Source: Planctomycetaceae bacterium (GTDB lineage: Bacteria; Planctomycetota; Phycisphaerae; Phycisphaerales; SM1A02). From it: a DNA stretch of 43,129 bases. Below, in pieces: positions 35,629 to 43,129 of the stretch (position 1 is the stretch's first letter; each line of letters opens with the position of its first letter). The translations under genes and the position numbers were made by a program. Under the pieces are notes generated by a model, which ran no database searches, had not been told where the DNA came from, and saw only the letters and a program-made list of their open reading frames with translations. The stretch covers positions 1-43,129 of the forward strand of contig CANETX010000002.1 of assembly GCA_947441435.1 (NCBI GenBank), read 5' to 3'.

Positions 35629-36309
35629 TTATTCCATGAGATCGAAGAACCGTGGGTCCGCCGGGCCGCCGATGGAAACGGCGGTGACGAGGCCGGTGTA
35701 GTCGTCGGCGCCTGGACTGGAGAAACCCGCCTTCGGCGCGACCATCGTGAAGGTCTCGTTCGCGCGGACGGCGTCGTCGGGGCCGCCGAGTGGTCGACCC
35801 GAATCGCAGTCGAGCCCGCTGGGAATGTCGATGGCTACGACCGGCAAGCCCGCCGCGTTGAGCTGGTTGAGCCAGTGAATCGCTGCCAATTCGGCACCCT
35901 CGGGGGGTCGGGTGAGGCCAGTCCCAAAGATCGCATCGATGAGGACAACGGGGCGGAGGCCGCCACGGTGGAGCGAGTCCGGCGGAAACGGCTGAATGAG
36001 TCCCAGTGCCTCGGCGCTCGCGCACATCGTGGCGGCATCGGATCCGGTGCGGGGCGGGGCGACTTGGAGCGCGATGGCATCGAGTCCGTGGCTCGCGAGC
36101 GTGCGCACGATCGCATAGCCGTCACCGCCGTTGTTGCCGCTTCCACAGAGCGCGAGGAACTGTGATGTCTGTGCGCCGACGCGTCGGCGAAGGAGCGCGG
36201 CGCATTCGACTGCGGCGTGGGTCATCAGCACGATGGAGGGGATGCGCCAGCGCTTCTGGCACCACTTGTCGTGGCGGATCGCCTGCGCGCGTGTGAATGA
36301 GTCGGCCAC
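35629..36309 (-). CDS. nnrE: NAD(P)H-hydrate epimerase (YjeF N-terminal domain)
   Basis: Epimerises R-NAD(P)HX to the S form so the dehydratase can repair it. The 226-residue protein has the YjeF_N signature GSGNNGGDGYAIVRTLASHG and the catalytic Asp region LIDAIFGTGLTRPPEG. VVAIDIPSGLDCDSGRPLG and FTMVAPKAGF follow. It is the epimerase alone, without the fused NnrD dehydratase domain. The start is GTG, fixed by TACGCT-N6-GTG. It heads the minus-strand unit with the Lol-like exporter and is divergent from the glycosyltransferase gene. Confidence 0.93.
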   Translation of the reverse strand: MADSFTRAQAIRHDKWCQKRWRIPSIVLMTHAAVECAALLRRRVGAQTSQFLALCGSGNNGGDGYAIVRTLASHGLDAIALQVAPPRTGSDAATMCASAEALGLIQPFPPDSLHRGGLRPVVLIDAIFGTGLTRPPEGAELAAIHWLNQLNAAGLPVVAIDIPSGLDCDSGRPLGGPDDAVRANETFTMVAPKAGFSSPGADDYTGLVTAVSIGGPADPRFFDLME

Positions 36310-36315
36310 AACGCA

Positions 36316-36321
36316 AGCGTA
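36316..36321 (-). promoter_or_regulatory. -10 box of nnrE (leaderless)
   Basis: TACGCT on the minus strand, 6 nt before the GTG start. It is identical to the scpA box. Confidence 0.6.
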
Positions 36322-36334
36322 TCGGTGCGACCGC

Positions 36335-36340
36335 TACCCT
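36335..36340 (+). promoter_or_regulatory. -10 box of the glycosyltransferase gene (leaderless)
   Basis: TACCCT sits 6 nt before the GTG at 36347. It decides this start against the long ORF beginning at 36131, which is antisense to nnrE. Confidence 0.6.
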
Positions 36341-36346
36341 CTTCGC

Positions 36347-37579
36347 GTGGCGCTCGTCATCACCGTCTGGATCCTCGCGGCGCTCTCACTGGCGGGGGGT
36401 GCGTACTGGGCCGTCGTGCGCTACCGAGTCGAGCGCGACGGACGCAATCGACCGGGGCTCGCGGAAGGGGAGTCGCTCACGCTGCCCGCGTGGCCGAGCG
36501 TGTCGGTCATCATTCCTGCGCACAACGAGGAGGAGCATGCGCCGGATCTCCTGAGGACACTCGACTCGCAGGATTACCCCGGCGAACTCGAGATCATCTT
36601 CGTGCTCGATCGGTGCACCGACGCGACGCGCAGCGCCCTCGAGCGCGAGCGCGCGCGGTCGGCGGCGAGCGGGCTCCGCCTTCCGACGCTCACGATCATC
36701 GACAACCACTCCTGCCCAGAGGACTGGGCGGGAAAGTGCAACGCTGCGCGGCTGGGGGCTGCGGCTGGGAAAGGGGAGATCCTCCTCTTCACCGATGCGG
36801 ATACGCATTTCGCGCCGTCCCTGGTGCGATGCGCGGTCGCGCTCGCGAAGACCCGCTCGCTCGCGCTGCTGTCGGCGCTCCCTGAAGTCAGCGTCCGCCA
36901 CGCCTTCGAGGCCGCCGTGCAGCCGGTCGCGGCGGTGCAGTTGATGAAGCTGTATCCGATCTCGCGAGTCAACGCCGAGGACGAACCGCGCCCGTTCGCC
37001 AACGGGCAGTTCATGCTGTTCACGCGCGAGTCCTACGACGCGCTCGGGGGGCACGCGGCGGTGAAAGACGATCTCCTCGAAGATCTCGCCTTCGCCAGAC
37101 GAATGGTCCATGTCCTCAAGCGCCGCGCTGGGCTCTTCGTCGCCGACGGACTGCTCGGTGTGCGGATGTACGAGTCATTCGCGCAGTTCCGCGAAGGCTG
37201 GCGGCGAATTCTCATCGAGGCGTGCCATCGCAATCCGTCGCGGATGAGCCGGTATGCCGTCGAGAACGCGACCGTCGGTGCGGTGATTCCACTGATTGCG
37301 CTCGCGACTCTCGTCGCGGCCGCGTGCGCACTGCAGGCGAACGACACGCCGCTCGCGATCGGCGGCTTCACCGCAGGGGCGATCGCACTCCTGCTCCAGT
37401 TGACCACCGCAGCGCGCATCTACTCGCTGATGGGAATTCCGAAACGGTGGGCACCGACCTATCCCTTCGGTGCGATCATCGTCGCGCGGATCCTCTGGAA
37501 GGGCTCACGCGACCTCCGCGAACGCCGCGCGGTCCGCTGGGGCGGTCGGCAGTACATCCTCGCACCCCGCGCGGACTGA
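36347..37579 (+). CDS. Membrane-bound family 2 glycosyltransferase, HpnB/CruC-like
   Basis: A 410-residue GT-A glycosyltransferase. It has an N-terminal membrane helix (VALVITVWILAALSLAGGAYW), then VSVIIPAHNEEE and LDRCTDA. The EDWAGKCNAARLGAA segment and the metal-binding FTDADT (DxD, 149-153) come next. LYPISRVNAEDEPRPFANGQFMLFTRESYDALGGH, EDLAFARRM and GWRRILIE follow before two or three C-terminal membrane helices. The DWxGK...TDADT...LYP..VN...ANGQ pattern resembles hopanoid-associated HpnB and carotenoid glycosyltransferases. Given shc in the window, a hopanoid or other isoprenoid lipid acceptor is plausible but unproven. The GTG start is leaderless. Confidence 0.87.
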   Translation: MALVITVWILAALSLAGGAYWAVVRYRVERDGRNRPGLAEGESLTLPAWPSVSVIIPAHNEEEHAPDLLRTLDSQDYPGELEIIFVLDRCTDATRSALERERARSAASGLRLPTLTIIDNHSCPEDWAGKCNAARLGAAAGKGEILLFTDADTHFAPSLVRCAVALAKTRSLALLSALPEVSVRHAFEAAVQPVAAVQLMKLYPISRVNAEDEPRPFANGQFMLFTRESYDALGGHAAVKDDLLEDLAFARRMVHVLKRRAGLFVADGLLGVRMYESFAQFREGWRRILIEACHRNPSRMSRYAVENATVGAVIPLIALATLVAAACALQANDTPLAIGGFTAGAIALLLQLTTAARIYSLMGIPKRWAPTYPFGAIIVARILWKGSRDLRERRAVRWGGRQYILAPRAD

Positions 37580-37585
37580 CTTCCG

Positions 37586-37636
37586 TCGGATGTGTGGCGA
37601 ATCGTCCCTTCAAGGGCGCTTTCGCCACACATTCGG
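37586..37636. repeat. Two-tier palindrome C, ATGTGTGGCGAA arm family
   Basis: A perfect 12-bp outer stem ATGTGTGGCGAA/TTCGCCACACAT, extended by four wobble or pairing positions, encloses a symmetric 4x4 internal loop and inner CCCTT/AAGGG. The arms match element B at 8805. It starts 6 nt after the glycosyltransferase stop. Confidence 0.65.
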
Positions 37637-37671
37637 TCAGCCTCGAGCGCCGTTCGCAACACACCCCCTTG

Positions 37672-37716
37672 AACAGGTGAATAAGGTGCTCGATTCGGTC
37701 ACCGAAATCACCTGTT
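37672..37716. repeat. Two-tier palindrome D upstream of surE
   Basis: Perfect 9-bp outer arms AACAGGTGA/TCACCTGTT, a 4x4 internal loop (ATAA/GAAA), and inner GGTG/CACC; 45 nt, with no arm identity to B or C. It ends 23 nt before the surE -10 box, so an operator role is possible as well as termination. Confidence 0.5.
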
Positions 37717-37739
37717 GCGGGGGGGTGGGTTCGCGGCGG

Positions 37740-37745
37740 TATCGT
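37740..37745 (+). promoter_or_regulatory. -10 box of surE (leaderless)
   Basis: TATCGT sits 6 nt before the ATG at 37752. TTGCGG lies 19 nt upstream as a weak -35 candidate. Confidence 0.55.
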
Positions 37746-37751
37746 CGCTCC

Positions 37752-38537
37752 ATGCGGATTCTCCTCACGAATGACGACGGCATCACCGCGCCGGGGATCG
37801 ATGCGCTGCACACGGCGATCGCTTCGCTGGGCGAGGTCGTCGTCATCGCCCCTGCGGGAGTCCAGTCCGCGATGAGCCACGGCATCACGTTTCACCGTCC
37901 CCTGATGGTGCGGAAGATGCAGGTGAACCCGCGGCTCTCTGGCTACGCCATCGAGGGGACGCCTGCCGACTGCGTGAAGATCGGGCTGCGCACGATGTGG
38001 GGAGAACTCTTCGGTCCGGGGAGCCGTCCCGACCTCGTCATCAGCGGGATGAACAGCGGCGCGAATGTCGGGATCAACGTGATCTACTCGGGGACGGTCG
38101 CAGCGGCGATCGAGGCGGCGTTCCTCGGCGTACCCGCGATCGCGGTCAGCCTGCACATGGGGGACTTCTCAAAGACCGCTTGGTCCCGCGCGGCGCACTT
38201 CGCGCGCGCGACCATCGACCGTCTCGTCGCGCATCCGCTCGATGCGCACCGCGTCCTCTCGATCAACATCCCGGTGACGCAGTCCGACAGCGACCCGATG
38301 CCGCCTGTGCGTGTCGTGCGCATGAACACCGCCGCAGGAATCGACCGGCACGAGCGGCGCGAGTCGCCCGATGGTCGTCCCTACTACTGGCCCTGCGGCA
38401 ACGGCATGGAGTTCATGCACACCGCGCAGGGCTCCGATGTCGAGGCGCTGATGGATCGGCAGATCACGGTGACGCCGCTCTCCTATGACCTGACCGACGA
38501 AGGCTCGATCGCCACGTGGGCGGCGCGGCTCAGTTGA
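37752..38537 (+). CDS. surE: 5'/3'-nucleotidase SurE
   Basis: Metal-dependent nucleoside monophosphate phosphatase linked to stationary-phase survival. The 261-residue protein begins MRILLTNDDGITAPGI, with the metal-binding NDD of the family. VVVIAPAGVQSAMSH, GTPADCVKIGL and DLVISGMNSGANVGINVIYSGTVAAAIEAAFLG follow, all characteristic. The ATG at 37752 begins exactly at the conserved N-terminus and follows TATCGT by 6 nt; the ORF extension to 37470 is spurious. The 3' end overlaps the convergent TonB-like gene by 8 bp. Confidence 0.96.
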   Translation: MRILLTNDDGITAPGIDALHTAIASLGEVVVIAPAGVQSAMSHGITFHRPLMVRKMQVNPRLSGYAIEGTPADCVKIGLRTMWGELFGPGSRPDLVISGMNSGANVGINVIYSGTVAAAIEAAFLGVPAIAVSLHMGDFSKTAWSRAAHFARATIDRLVAHPLDAHRVLSINIPVTQSDSDPMPPVRVVRMNTAAGIDRHERRESPDGRPYYWPCGNGMEFMHTAQGSDVEALMDRQITVTPLSYDLTDEGSIATWAARLS

Positions 38538-39666
38538 GGATGAACCGCACCCGAAAGGTGAGCGTCTTGCCCGGCGCGAGCTTCTGGAGCTGCTCGCCGC
38601 GCGCTCGCCATCGGTAGAGCGCGTCGAGGACGGGGCCATCGACGTCTTCCGTGCCGCTCGAGAGAAGGATCTTGCAGGTCACGGGCTTGCCCGACTTGTC
38701 GAAAATGATCTCGCAGATTGGATTGCCCGGCGAGGTCGTGAGTCGAGTGAGGATCGGAAGTTCCGGCTTCCTGGTGATGATCTCGAGACCCTTCTGTGCA
38801 AGGGGTTTCCCGTTGCGCCACTTCGACGGCGGAGCGTCAACGATGCTTGTCGCGTCAGACTCGCGGTCGGAGCGATCCCCTTGGGCATCGCTGGGTCCTT
38901 GCGCTCCCGGCGGTCCAGGAACGGGCGCGACGGTGGGGGCCGTTGCACCTTGCGTCGCTTGCGGCTGCGGCTGTTGTGGAGTTGGCTGCTGTGGTTGAGT
39001 CTCCGGCTGCGGCTGCGACGGCGGCTGTGGCTGGATCTGCGCTTGAGGCTGCGGTTGTTCGGGTGGAGCGGGGGGCGTCGGAGGCTGAACGAGTGGCAGC
39101 GTTCCCTCCGGGCCTACCGGAGCGACGGGGAGCTGGATCTCGGGAACCGGTGGCGAAGTCGGCGGCGCCGGCGGGGGACTCCGTTGAGCTGGCTCAGGAC
39201 TCGGTTGAGCTTGCTCGGGGGTCGGAGGCGTCGGCGGCTGCTGCGCGCCAGGTTCACTTGGCACCGGTGGCGCCTGTTCGGGGGCACCCTGCGCTGGCGC
39301 ACCTCCGCCGCCCGTCTCCTTGTCCGTGAACGCCGCTTGATCCGTCTCCGCGTGGCGCGCGAGATGCTCCTGATACTCCGCGTAGCCAATCCATGCCATT
39401 CCCTGATCGGAGCCATCATCGAGTCCCGGCTTCACGAGGTCATCTTCAGGAGGCGGCGCATCCTGCATTTCCTTGAGCGCCTTCTCAAGTCGTTCGCGCT
39501 GGCGCCGCTCCGCTTCGCTGCTGCCGTCGAGCGACGAATCGAGCGGACTCGCGCGACCAACCCCCCACGAGGCGCTCAGCACCGGTCCGGCAATGATGAG
39601 ATGGACAATGAGGGCGATGAACAGCCCCACATAGATCGGGCCGTTCGACTGCCGGACTTCGTTCAC
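38530..39666 (-). CDS. TonB-like energy-transducing protein
   Basis: A 378-residue protein with the TonB layout: an N-terminal membrane anchor (IYVGLFIALIVHLIIAGPVL), an acidic helix, then a Pro/Gln/Glu-rich linker (about residues 120-275). A C-terminal ~95-residue domain resembles TonB_C (CEIIFDKSGKPVTCKILLSSGTEDVDGPVLDALYRW). TonB transmits proton-motive-force energy to outer-membrane receptors. The GTG start at 39666 overlaps the exbD stop as GTGA; the ORF extension to 39762 is a shadow. It is last in the STAS-exbD-tonB operon. No TonB-dependent receptor gene is in the window. Confidence 0.82.
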   Translation of the reverse strand: MNEVRQSNGPIYVGLFIALIVHLIIAGPVLSASWGVGRASPLDSSLDGSSEAERRQRERLEKALKEMQDAPPPEDDLVKPGLDDGSDQGMAWIGYAEYQEHLARHAETDQAAFTDKETGGGGAPAQGAPEQAPPVPSEPGAQQPPTPPTPEQAQPSPEPAQRSPPPAPPTSPPVPEIQLPVAPVGPEGTLPLVQPPTPPAPPEQPQPQAQIQPQPPSQPQPETQPQQPTPQQPQPQATQGATAPTVAPVPGPPGAQGPSDAQGDRSDRESDATSIVDAPPSKWRNGKPLAQKGLEIITRKPELPILTRLTTSPGNPICEIIFDKSGKPVTCKILLSSGTEDVDGPVLDALYRWRARGEQLQKLAPGKTLTFRVRFILN

Positions 39667-40115
39667 GGTTGAATCGTAGGCGCGGGAGCAGGGGTTTCGC
39701 CCGACTCCTTCGGCATGCCGACGAAGTTCACCTGCAAGCCGCAGCCACGCAGGCGATCCCACACCGATTGCATGATCGGCGCCCGGTCGACCGTCCCCTC
39801 GCCGTCTGCGACGGCGATGTAAACCACCGTCTTCTCGTCCTCCTTCTTCGACTCGGCGACTTTCGCCGAGATGTCATCGATTGTGCAGGGGACGCGGTTG
39901 TAGTAAAGCTTCCCGTCGAGGGCGAGCGAGATCGTCGCGGCTGGGGCGGGCTTGGCATCCTGACTCGACTGGAACTTGCGGAGCTCCATGGGCACGACGC
40001 TGATGCGCACCGCAAGCGCCTGCGAGTAAATGAAGAACGACAACAGGAACATCATCACGTCGATGAGGGGAATGAGCTCGATGCGCGGATCGTGGACGGT
40101 GCGTCGGATGCGCAT
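39663..40115 (-). CDS. exbD: ExbD/TolR-family proton-channel subunit
   Basis: A 150-residue single-pass protein: a short cytoplasmic N-terminus, then PLIDVMMFLLSFFIYSQAL, a membrane helix whose early Asp matches the proton-conducting Asp of ExbD/TolR. A periplasmic domain with ISLALDGKLYYNRVP and KTVVYIAVADGEGTV (the ExbD strand motif) follows, then a Pro/Ala tail. The ATG at 40115 gives the expected short N-terminus; the longer ORF is a shadow. It pairs with the overlapping TonB gene, but no exbB/tolQ gene is adjacent. Confidence 0.9.
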   Translation of the reverse strand: MRIRRTVHDPRIELIPLIDVMMFLLSFFIYSQALAVRISVVPMELRKFQSSQDAKPAPAATISLALDGKLYYNRVPCTIDDISAKVAESKKEDEKTVVYIAVADGEGTVDRAPIMQSVWDRLRGCGLQVNFVGMPKESGETPAPAPTIQP

Positions 40116-40132
40116 GGAGCTCGCCTTCGAAC

Positions 40133-40471
40133 TCAGAGGCCGAGTTGCGCCGCCGCGAGTCCCGTCGACACGTCTTCGGAGAACTTGAAGATCCGGTCGA
40201 GGCCGGTCATCAGGAGGATGCTCCAGACCGAATCGACGACACCGCAGAGATGCAGCGAGCCGCCACATCCCATCGCGAACTTGCGAGTCTGGATGAGCTG
40301 CGCCAAGTTCGACGACGTCAGGTAGGAGACCTTGCGCATGTCGAGCACGACATGGAGCGCGGTCTTGGAACCCTCCAGTCTGGCGAGGAGTGTCCCGAGG
40401 TCTTCACTCAGGATGGGCTCATCGGAGAGTTCGCCCAAGATCACGTTCTCCGACCAGTCGGTGAGTGCCAT
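40133..40471 (-). CDS. STAS-domain protein (second copy in window)
   Basis: A 112-residue single-domain STAS protein: ILGELSDEPILSEDLGTLLARLEG, then LHVVLDMRKVSYLTSSNLAQLIQTRK with a Ser at the usual phosphorylation position, then LHLCGVVDSVWSILLMTGLDRIFKF. It has its own TAGGAT promoter at the gyrA 3' end and lies 17 nt upstream of exbD, so it heads a STAS-exbD-tonB unit. A partner-switch protein in front of an ExbD/TonB pair is unusual; the functional link is inferred only from position. Confidence 0.85.
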   Translation of the reverse strand: MALTDWSENVILGELSDEPILSEDLGTLLARLEGSKTALHVVLDMRKVSYLTSSNLAQLIQTRKFAMGCGGSLHLCGVVDSVWSILLMTGLDRIFKFSEDVSTGLAAAQLGL

Positions 40472-40478
40472 GGTCAGG

Positions 40479-40484
40479 ATCCTA
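40479..40484 (-). promoter_or_regulatory. -10 box of the STAS-exbD-tonB operon
   Basis: TAGGAT on the minus strand, 7 nt before the STAS ATG and just beyond the gyrA stop codon. Confidence 0.5.
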
Positions 40485-43064
40485 TCAAGCGGGGGAGTCG
40501 TCCCCTTCGAACCGCGCCGCTCCGACAAGGGCGTCGTCATCCTGCAGCTTGACGACGCGGACCCCAAGGGTGTTTCGCCCGACGAGGCGCACCTCGCTCG
40601 CCCGGATCCGCACCACCATTCCCCCCTTGGAGACGAACATCAGATCGTCATCCTCGCGCGTCGAGTGGACGGCGACGACGGCGCCGTTGCGTTCATCGGT
40701 GCGGATGTCGATTCGGCCCTTGCCACCGCGGCTTTGGGCACGCATCTGCCCATCTTCTTGATGGACGAGGTATTCGGTCATGGCTGTGCGCTTCCCGAAG
40801 CCGTTGGCGGTGCAGGTGAAAAGGGCGGCGGTGTCGTCGCAACGGACCAGGCCCACCACGGCGTCGCCTTCGGAGAGGTCAATCCCCGCAACGCCCGCAG
40901 CATCGCGTCCCATCACGCGGGCATCGTTCTCGTCGAAGCGGATCGACATGCCGTGCGCAGTCGCCAGCAGCACATGATCGTTGCCGCGCGTCTGCACGAC
41001 ATTCACGAGGCGGTCCCCCTCATTGAGCCGCACGGAGATGATGCCACTCCGGTTCACGTTGCGGAAATCCTTGAGCGAGGAGCGCTTCACGCGGCCGCTG
41101 GAACTCGCAAAGAACAGGTAGTCCTCGCTGCGCTCGAAGTCCTTGACCGGGAGATAGGCGACCATCGACTCGCCGTCCTTGAGTTCGACGACACTGTTGA
41201 TCGCGCGACCCTTGGAGGTGCGGGACATCTCCGGAATCTGCCAGACCTTGATCCGGTAGACCCGGCCGGTGTTCGTGAAGCAGAGAAGATCGTCGTGGGT
41301 GGAAGCGATGAACACGCGCTCGATGTAGTCGCCATCCTTGGCATCGGAGCCTCGGATCCCCACTCCGCCGCGCCCCTGGATGCGGAACGTGTCGACCGGG
41401 AGTCGCTTGACGAATCCTTCGTGGCTCACGGTGACCGCGACATCGTGTTCCTGGATGAGTTCGGCAAGGTCGAACTCGCCGGCCTCGTCTTCTTCGATCG
41501 CGGTGCGCCGCGCGTCGGCGAACTTGGCGGCGACATCGAGGACATCTTGGCGGACGACTCCGAGAATGAGCGCTTCGTCGCCGAGGAGCCGTTCGAGCGC
41601 TTCGATCTCCGCGATGACATCGCAGAACTCCTTGGCGAGCTTCTCGATCTCGAGGCCGACGAGTTGAATGAGCCGCAAGGCGCCGATCGCCTCTGCCTGC
41701 ACGCGCGTCAGGCGGGCGCCGTCGCCCGTGCGGCTCGCGAGCGCGATCTTCTCGGGAATGAGCGGCGCGTGCGGATGATCGGCCGCGATGCGAAATGCCC
41801 GCGCCAGAAGTCCTTCGATCGCTTCCTCGCGGGTCTTGGCGGCGCGGATGATCTTGATGACCGCGTCAATGTCGCAGACGGCATAGACGAGTCCTTCGAG
41901 CCGGTGCGCCTGCTGGCGGGCCTGCCGGAGCAGGAACTCCGTCCGCCTGCGGATGATGTCGCACCGATGGCCGATGTAGCAGTCGATGAGCGCGCGCAGC
42001 GGCAGCGTGCGCGGCTGGCCGTTCACGAGCGCGATGTTGTTGATGCTGAAGGTCTCTTGCAGCGGCGTGAATTCGTAGAGTTGCCGCTCGACGACCGCGG
42101 GGTCCGCTCCCTTGCGCAACACCACGAGGATGCGCGTCTGCGCATCGCGACCGGAGTGGTTGCGGACATCAACGATGTCAGGGATCCGATCTTCCTTCTT
42201 CGCCTCGACGATCTTGGCGATCAACTGACTCTGCACAACCTGGAAGGGGATCTGCTCGATGACGATCGTCGCACGACCGTCCTTGGTGTCGTGACGCACG
42301 CGGCCGCGCACGGTGAGCTTGCCACGACCGGTCGCGTACGCCTCCGCAATGCCGCGCCGACCGATGATGGCGCCGCCGGTTGGGAAGTCGGGGCCGGGCA
42401 TGTGCGCCATCAGGCCGTCGAGTTGGATGGCTGGATTGTCAATGGTCGCGACGATGGCCTTGGCGACTTCCCCGAGATTGTGAGGGGGCATCGAACTCGC
42501 CATGCCGACGGCGATGCCGCTGGAGCCATTGACGAGGAGACTTGGGAATTTCCCCGGGAGAACCGTGGGTTCCTTGAGTCGGTCGTCGTAGTTGGGCTTG
42601 AAGTCGACCGTCCCCTTGTCGAGGTCCTCAAGCATCGCGACTGCGGCGCCCGTCATGCGCGCCTCCGTGTATCGCATCGCGGCGGGTGGATCACCTTCGA
42701 TCGATCCAAAGTTCCCCTGCTTGTCGATGAGGAGCGCTCGGGTCTTCCAGACCTGCCCGAGATTCACGAGTGTCGGGTAGATCACCGACTCGCCGTGAGG
42801 GTGATAGTTGCCGCTCGTGTCGCCGCAGATCTTGGCGCACTTGATCTGCTTGCGCCCCGGCGAGAGATTGAGATCGTTCATCGCCACGAGGATGCGGCGC
42901 TGCGATGGCTTGAGTCCGTCGCGCACATCGGGGAGCGCGCGATCGGTGATCGTGCTCATCGCGTACACGAGATAGGACTCGTGGAGTTCGCGATCGATCG
43001 GCTTATCGATCACCGTTCCGAGCGTCGAACTGGGGGTCTGAGAAGGGTCTTCGGAGGCACTCAC
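40485..43064 (-). CDS. gyrA: DNA gyrase subunit A
   Basis: Catalytic subunit of DNA gyrase, which introduces negative supercoils. About 859 residues from the GTG at 43064; the TTG at 43085 in the ORF track would lie upstream of or inside the -10 box. Landmarks are [38 protein letters not shown] (88-93), the catalytic Tyr in AAMRYTE (Tyr132), [12 protein letters not shown], and a C-terminal beta-pinwheel. The GyrA box reads QSRGGKG, one change from the usual QRRGGKG, which supports gyrase over topoisomerase IV. The position equivalent to E. coli Asp87 is Pro. gyrB is not in the window. Confidence 0.96.
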   Translation of the reverse strand: MSASEDPSQTPSSTLGTVIDKPIDRELHESYLVYAMSTITDRALPDVRDGLKPSQRRILVAMNDLNLSPGRKQIKCAKICGDTSGNYHPHGESVIYPTLVNLGQVWKTRALLIDKQGNFGSIEGDPPAAMRYTEARMTGAAVAMLEDLDKGTVDFKPNYDDRLKEPTVLPGKFPSLLVNGSSGIAVGMASSMPPHNLGEVAKAIVATIDNPAIQLDGLMAHMPGPDFPTGGAIIGRRGIAEAYATGRGKLTVRGRVRHDTKDGRATIVIEQIPFQVVQSQLIAKIVEAKKEDRIPDIVDVRNHSGRDAQTRILVVLRKGADPAVVERQLYEFTPLQETFSINNIALVNGQPRTLPLRALIDCYIGHRCDIIRRRTEFLLRQARQQAHRLEGLVYAVCDIDAVIKIIRAAKTREEAIEGLLARAFRIAADHPHAPLIPEKIALASRTGDGARLTRVQAEAIGALRLIQLVGLEIEKLAKEFCDVIAEIEALERLLGDEALILGVVRQDVLDVAAKFADARRTAIEEDEAGEFDLAELIQEHDVAVTVSHEGFVKRLPVDTFRIQGRGGVGIRGSDAKDGDYIERVFIASTHDDLLCFTNTGRVYRIKVWQIPEMSRTSKGRAINSVVELKDGESMVAYLPVKDFERSEDYLFFASSSGRVKRSSLKDFRNVNRSGIISVRLNEGDRLVNVVQTRGNDHVLLATAHGMSIRFDENDARVMGRDAAGVAGIDLSEGDAVVGLVRCDDTAALFTCTANGFGKRTAMTEYLVHQEDGQMRAQSRGGKGRIDIRTDERNGAVVAVHSTREDDDLMFVSKGGMVVRIRASEVRLVGRNTLGVRVVKLQDDDALVGAARFEGDDSPA

Positions 43065-43075
43065 GGGGGACCAAA

Positions 43076-43081
43076 ATCCTA
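43076..43081 (-). promoter_or_regulatory. -10 box of gyrA
   Basis: TAGGAT on the minus strand, 11 nt before the GTG at 43064. It leaves only a few leader bases. Confidence 0.45.
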
Positions 43082-43094
43082 CCAAAAACGACCC

Positions 43095-43113
43095 GCGAAC
43101 GGGGGGCGTTCGC
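43095..43113. terminator. Hairpin upstream of gyrA
   Basis: A perfect 7-bp stem GCGAACG/CGTTCGC around GGGGG lies just upstream of the gyrA promoter. It may end an upstream gene outside the window or serve as an operator. Confidence 0.35.
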
Positions 43114-43129
43114 CCCTCAATTCACCGCG

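Noticed and set aside
33958-36165. 735-aa plus-strand ORF opposite the ABC exporter and nnrE
   Set aside because: Antisense to three recognised overlapping genes; composition is Arg/Asp/Glu/Gly-rich with no motif, as expected of a high-GC shadow frame.
36131-36346. N-terminal extension of the glycosyltransferase ORF
   Set aside because: Antisense to nnrE, non-conserved sequence; the GTG at 36347 begins with the membrane helix and has a well-placed -10 box.
38940-39290. Short repeated tracts in the TonB gene considered as tandem repeat or CRISPR-like
   Set aside because: They encode the Pro/Gln linker in frame and have no regular repeat-spacer layout.
38881-39672. Leu/Arg-rich 263-aa plus-strand ORF opposite the TonB linker
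   Set aside because: Product of the Pro/Gln-rich repeats read on the other strand.

Overview
The window is a dense, high-GC bacterial chromosome segment carrying core housekeeping genes: rpsB-tsf, gyrA, clpC, scpA, rsmD, nadB, surE and speA. No mobile element, CRISPR array, tRNA or rRNA was seen. The gene set points to a diderm with lipopolysaccharide and hopanoids: a KdsD-type arabinose-5-phosphate isomerase, a Lol-type ABC exporter, ExbD/TonB, a PBP4-type carboxypeptidase and squalene-hopene cyclase. A dockerin-like calcium-binding pair (DVNGD..D, DIDGDG), a zinc-ribbon membrane protein and several lineage-style secreted hypotheticals suggest Planctomycetota, most likely a Phycisphaerae relative. 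That placement is inference; no database was searched.

Layout. 1-8.8 kb: secreted-type metalloprotease fragment, esterase and rsmD (convergent/divergent), a toroid-fold protein, speA, then fic-scpA facing away from kdsD and a STAS protein. 8.9-14.3 kb: dacB, tsf and rpsB on the minus strand, divergent from a phosphohexomutase and a small unknown. 14.3-22.9 kb: an anchored 13-repeat solenoid protein, a Gfo/Idh oxidoreductase with shc, an RluA-type pseudouridine synthase, then TolB-like/nadB/lipoprotein in overlapping order. 23-26.4 kb: minus-strand operon of a membrane protein, a cobalamin-binding domain fused to a MeaB/IcmF-type GTPase, and a PrpD-family protein. 26.5-30.5 kb: a secreted alpha/beta hydrolase with an N-terminal dockerin-like module, a small secreted unknown and a zinc-ribbon membrane protein. 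30.5-36.3 kb: clpC, a LolD/LolC-E-like ABC exporter and nnrE. 36.3-43.1 kb: a membrane glycosyltransferase, surE, a STAS-ExbD-TonB operon and gyrA.

Gene expression signals are unusually readable. Many first-in-operon genes have a TAnnnT hexamer exactly 6 nt (range 6-12) before the start codon, so their mRNAs would be leaderless or almost so. Genes inside operons, clpC and the solenoid gene instead show GAGGA/AGGAGG Shine-Dalgarno sites or 1-8 nt overlaps. Several divergent pairs have back-to-back or overlapping -10 boxes.

The larger intergenic gaps hold palindromes of 41-51 nt with a shared two-tier design: outer stem, small symmetric internal loop, short inner stem. Two of them, about 29 kb apart, share the same arm sequence. 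There is no gene-free stretch over 300 bases. The most interesting leads are the leaderless promoter grammar, the two-tier palindromes, the cobalamin-GTPase fusion without its mutase, the 22-residue-repeat solenoid, and the 2-TM insertion in the Lol-like permease.
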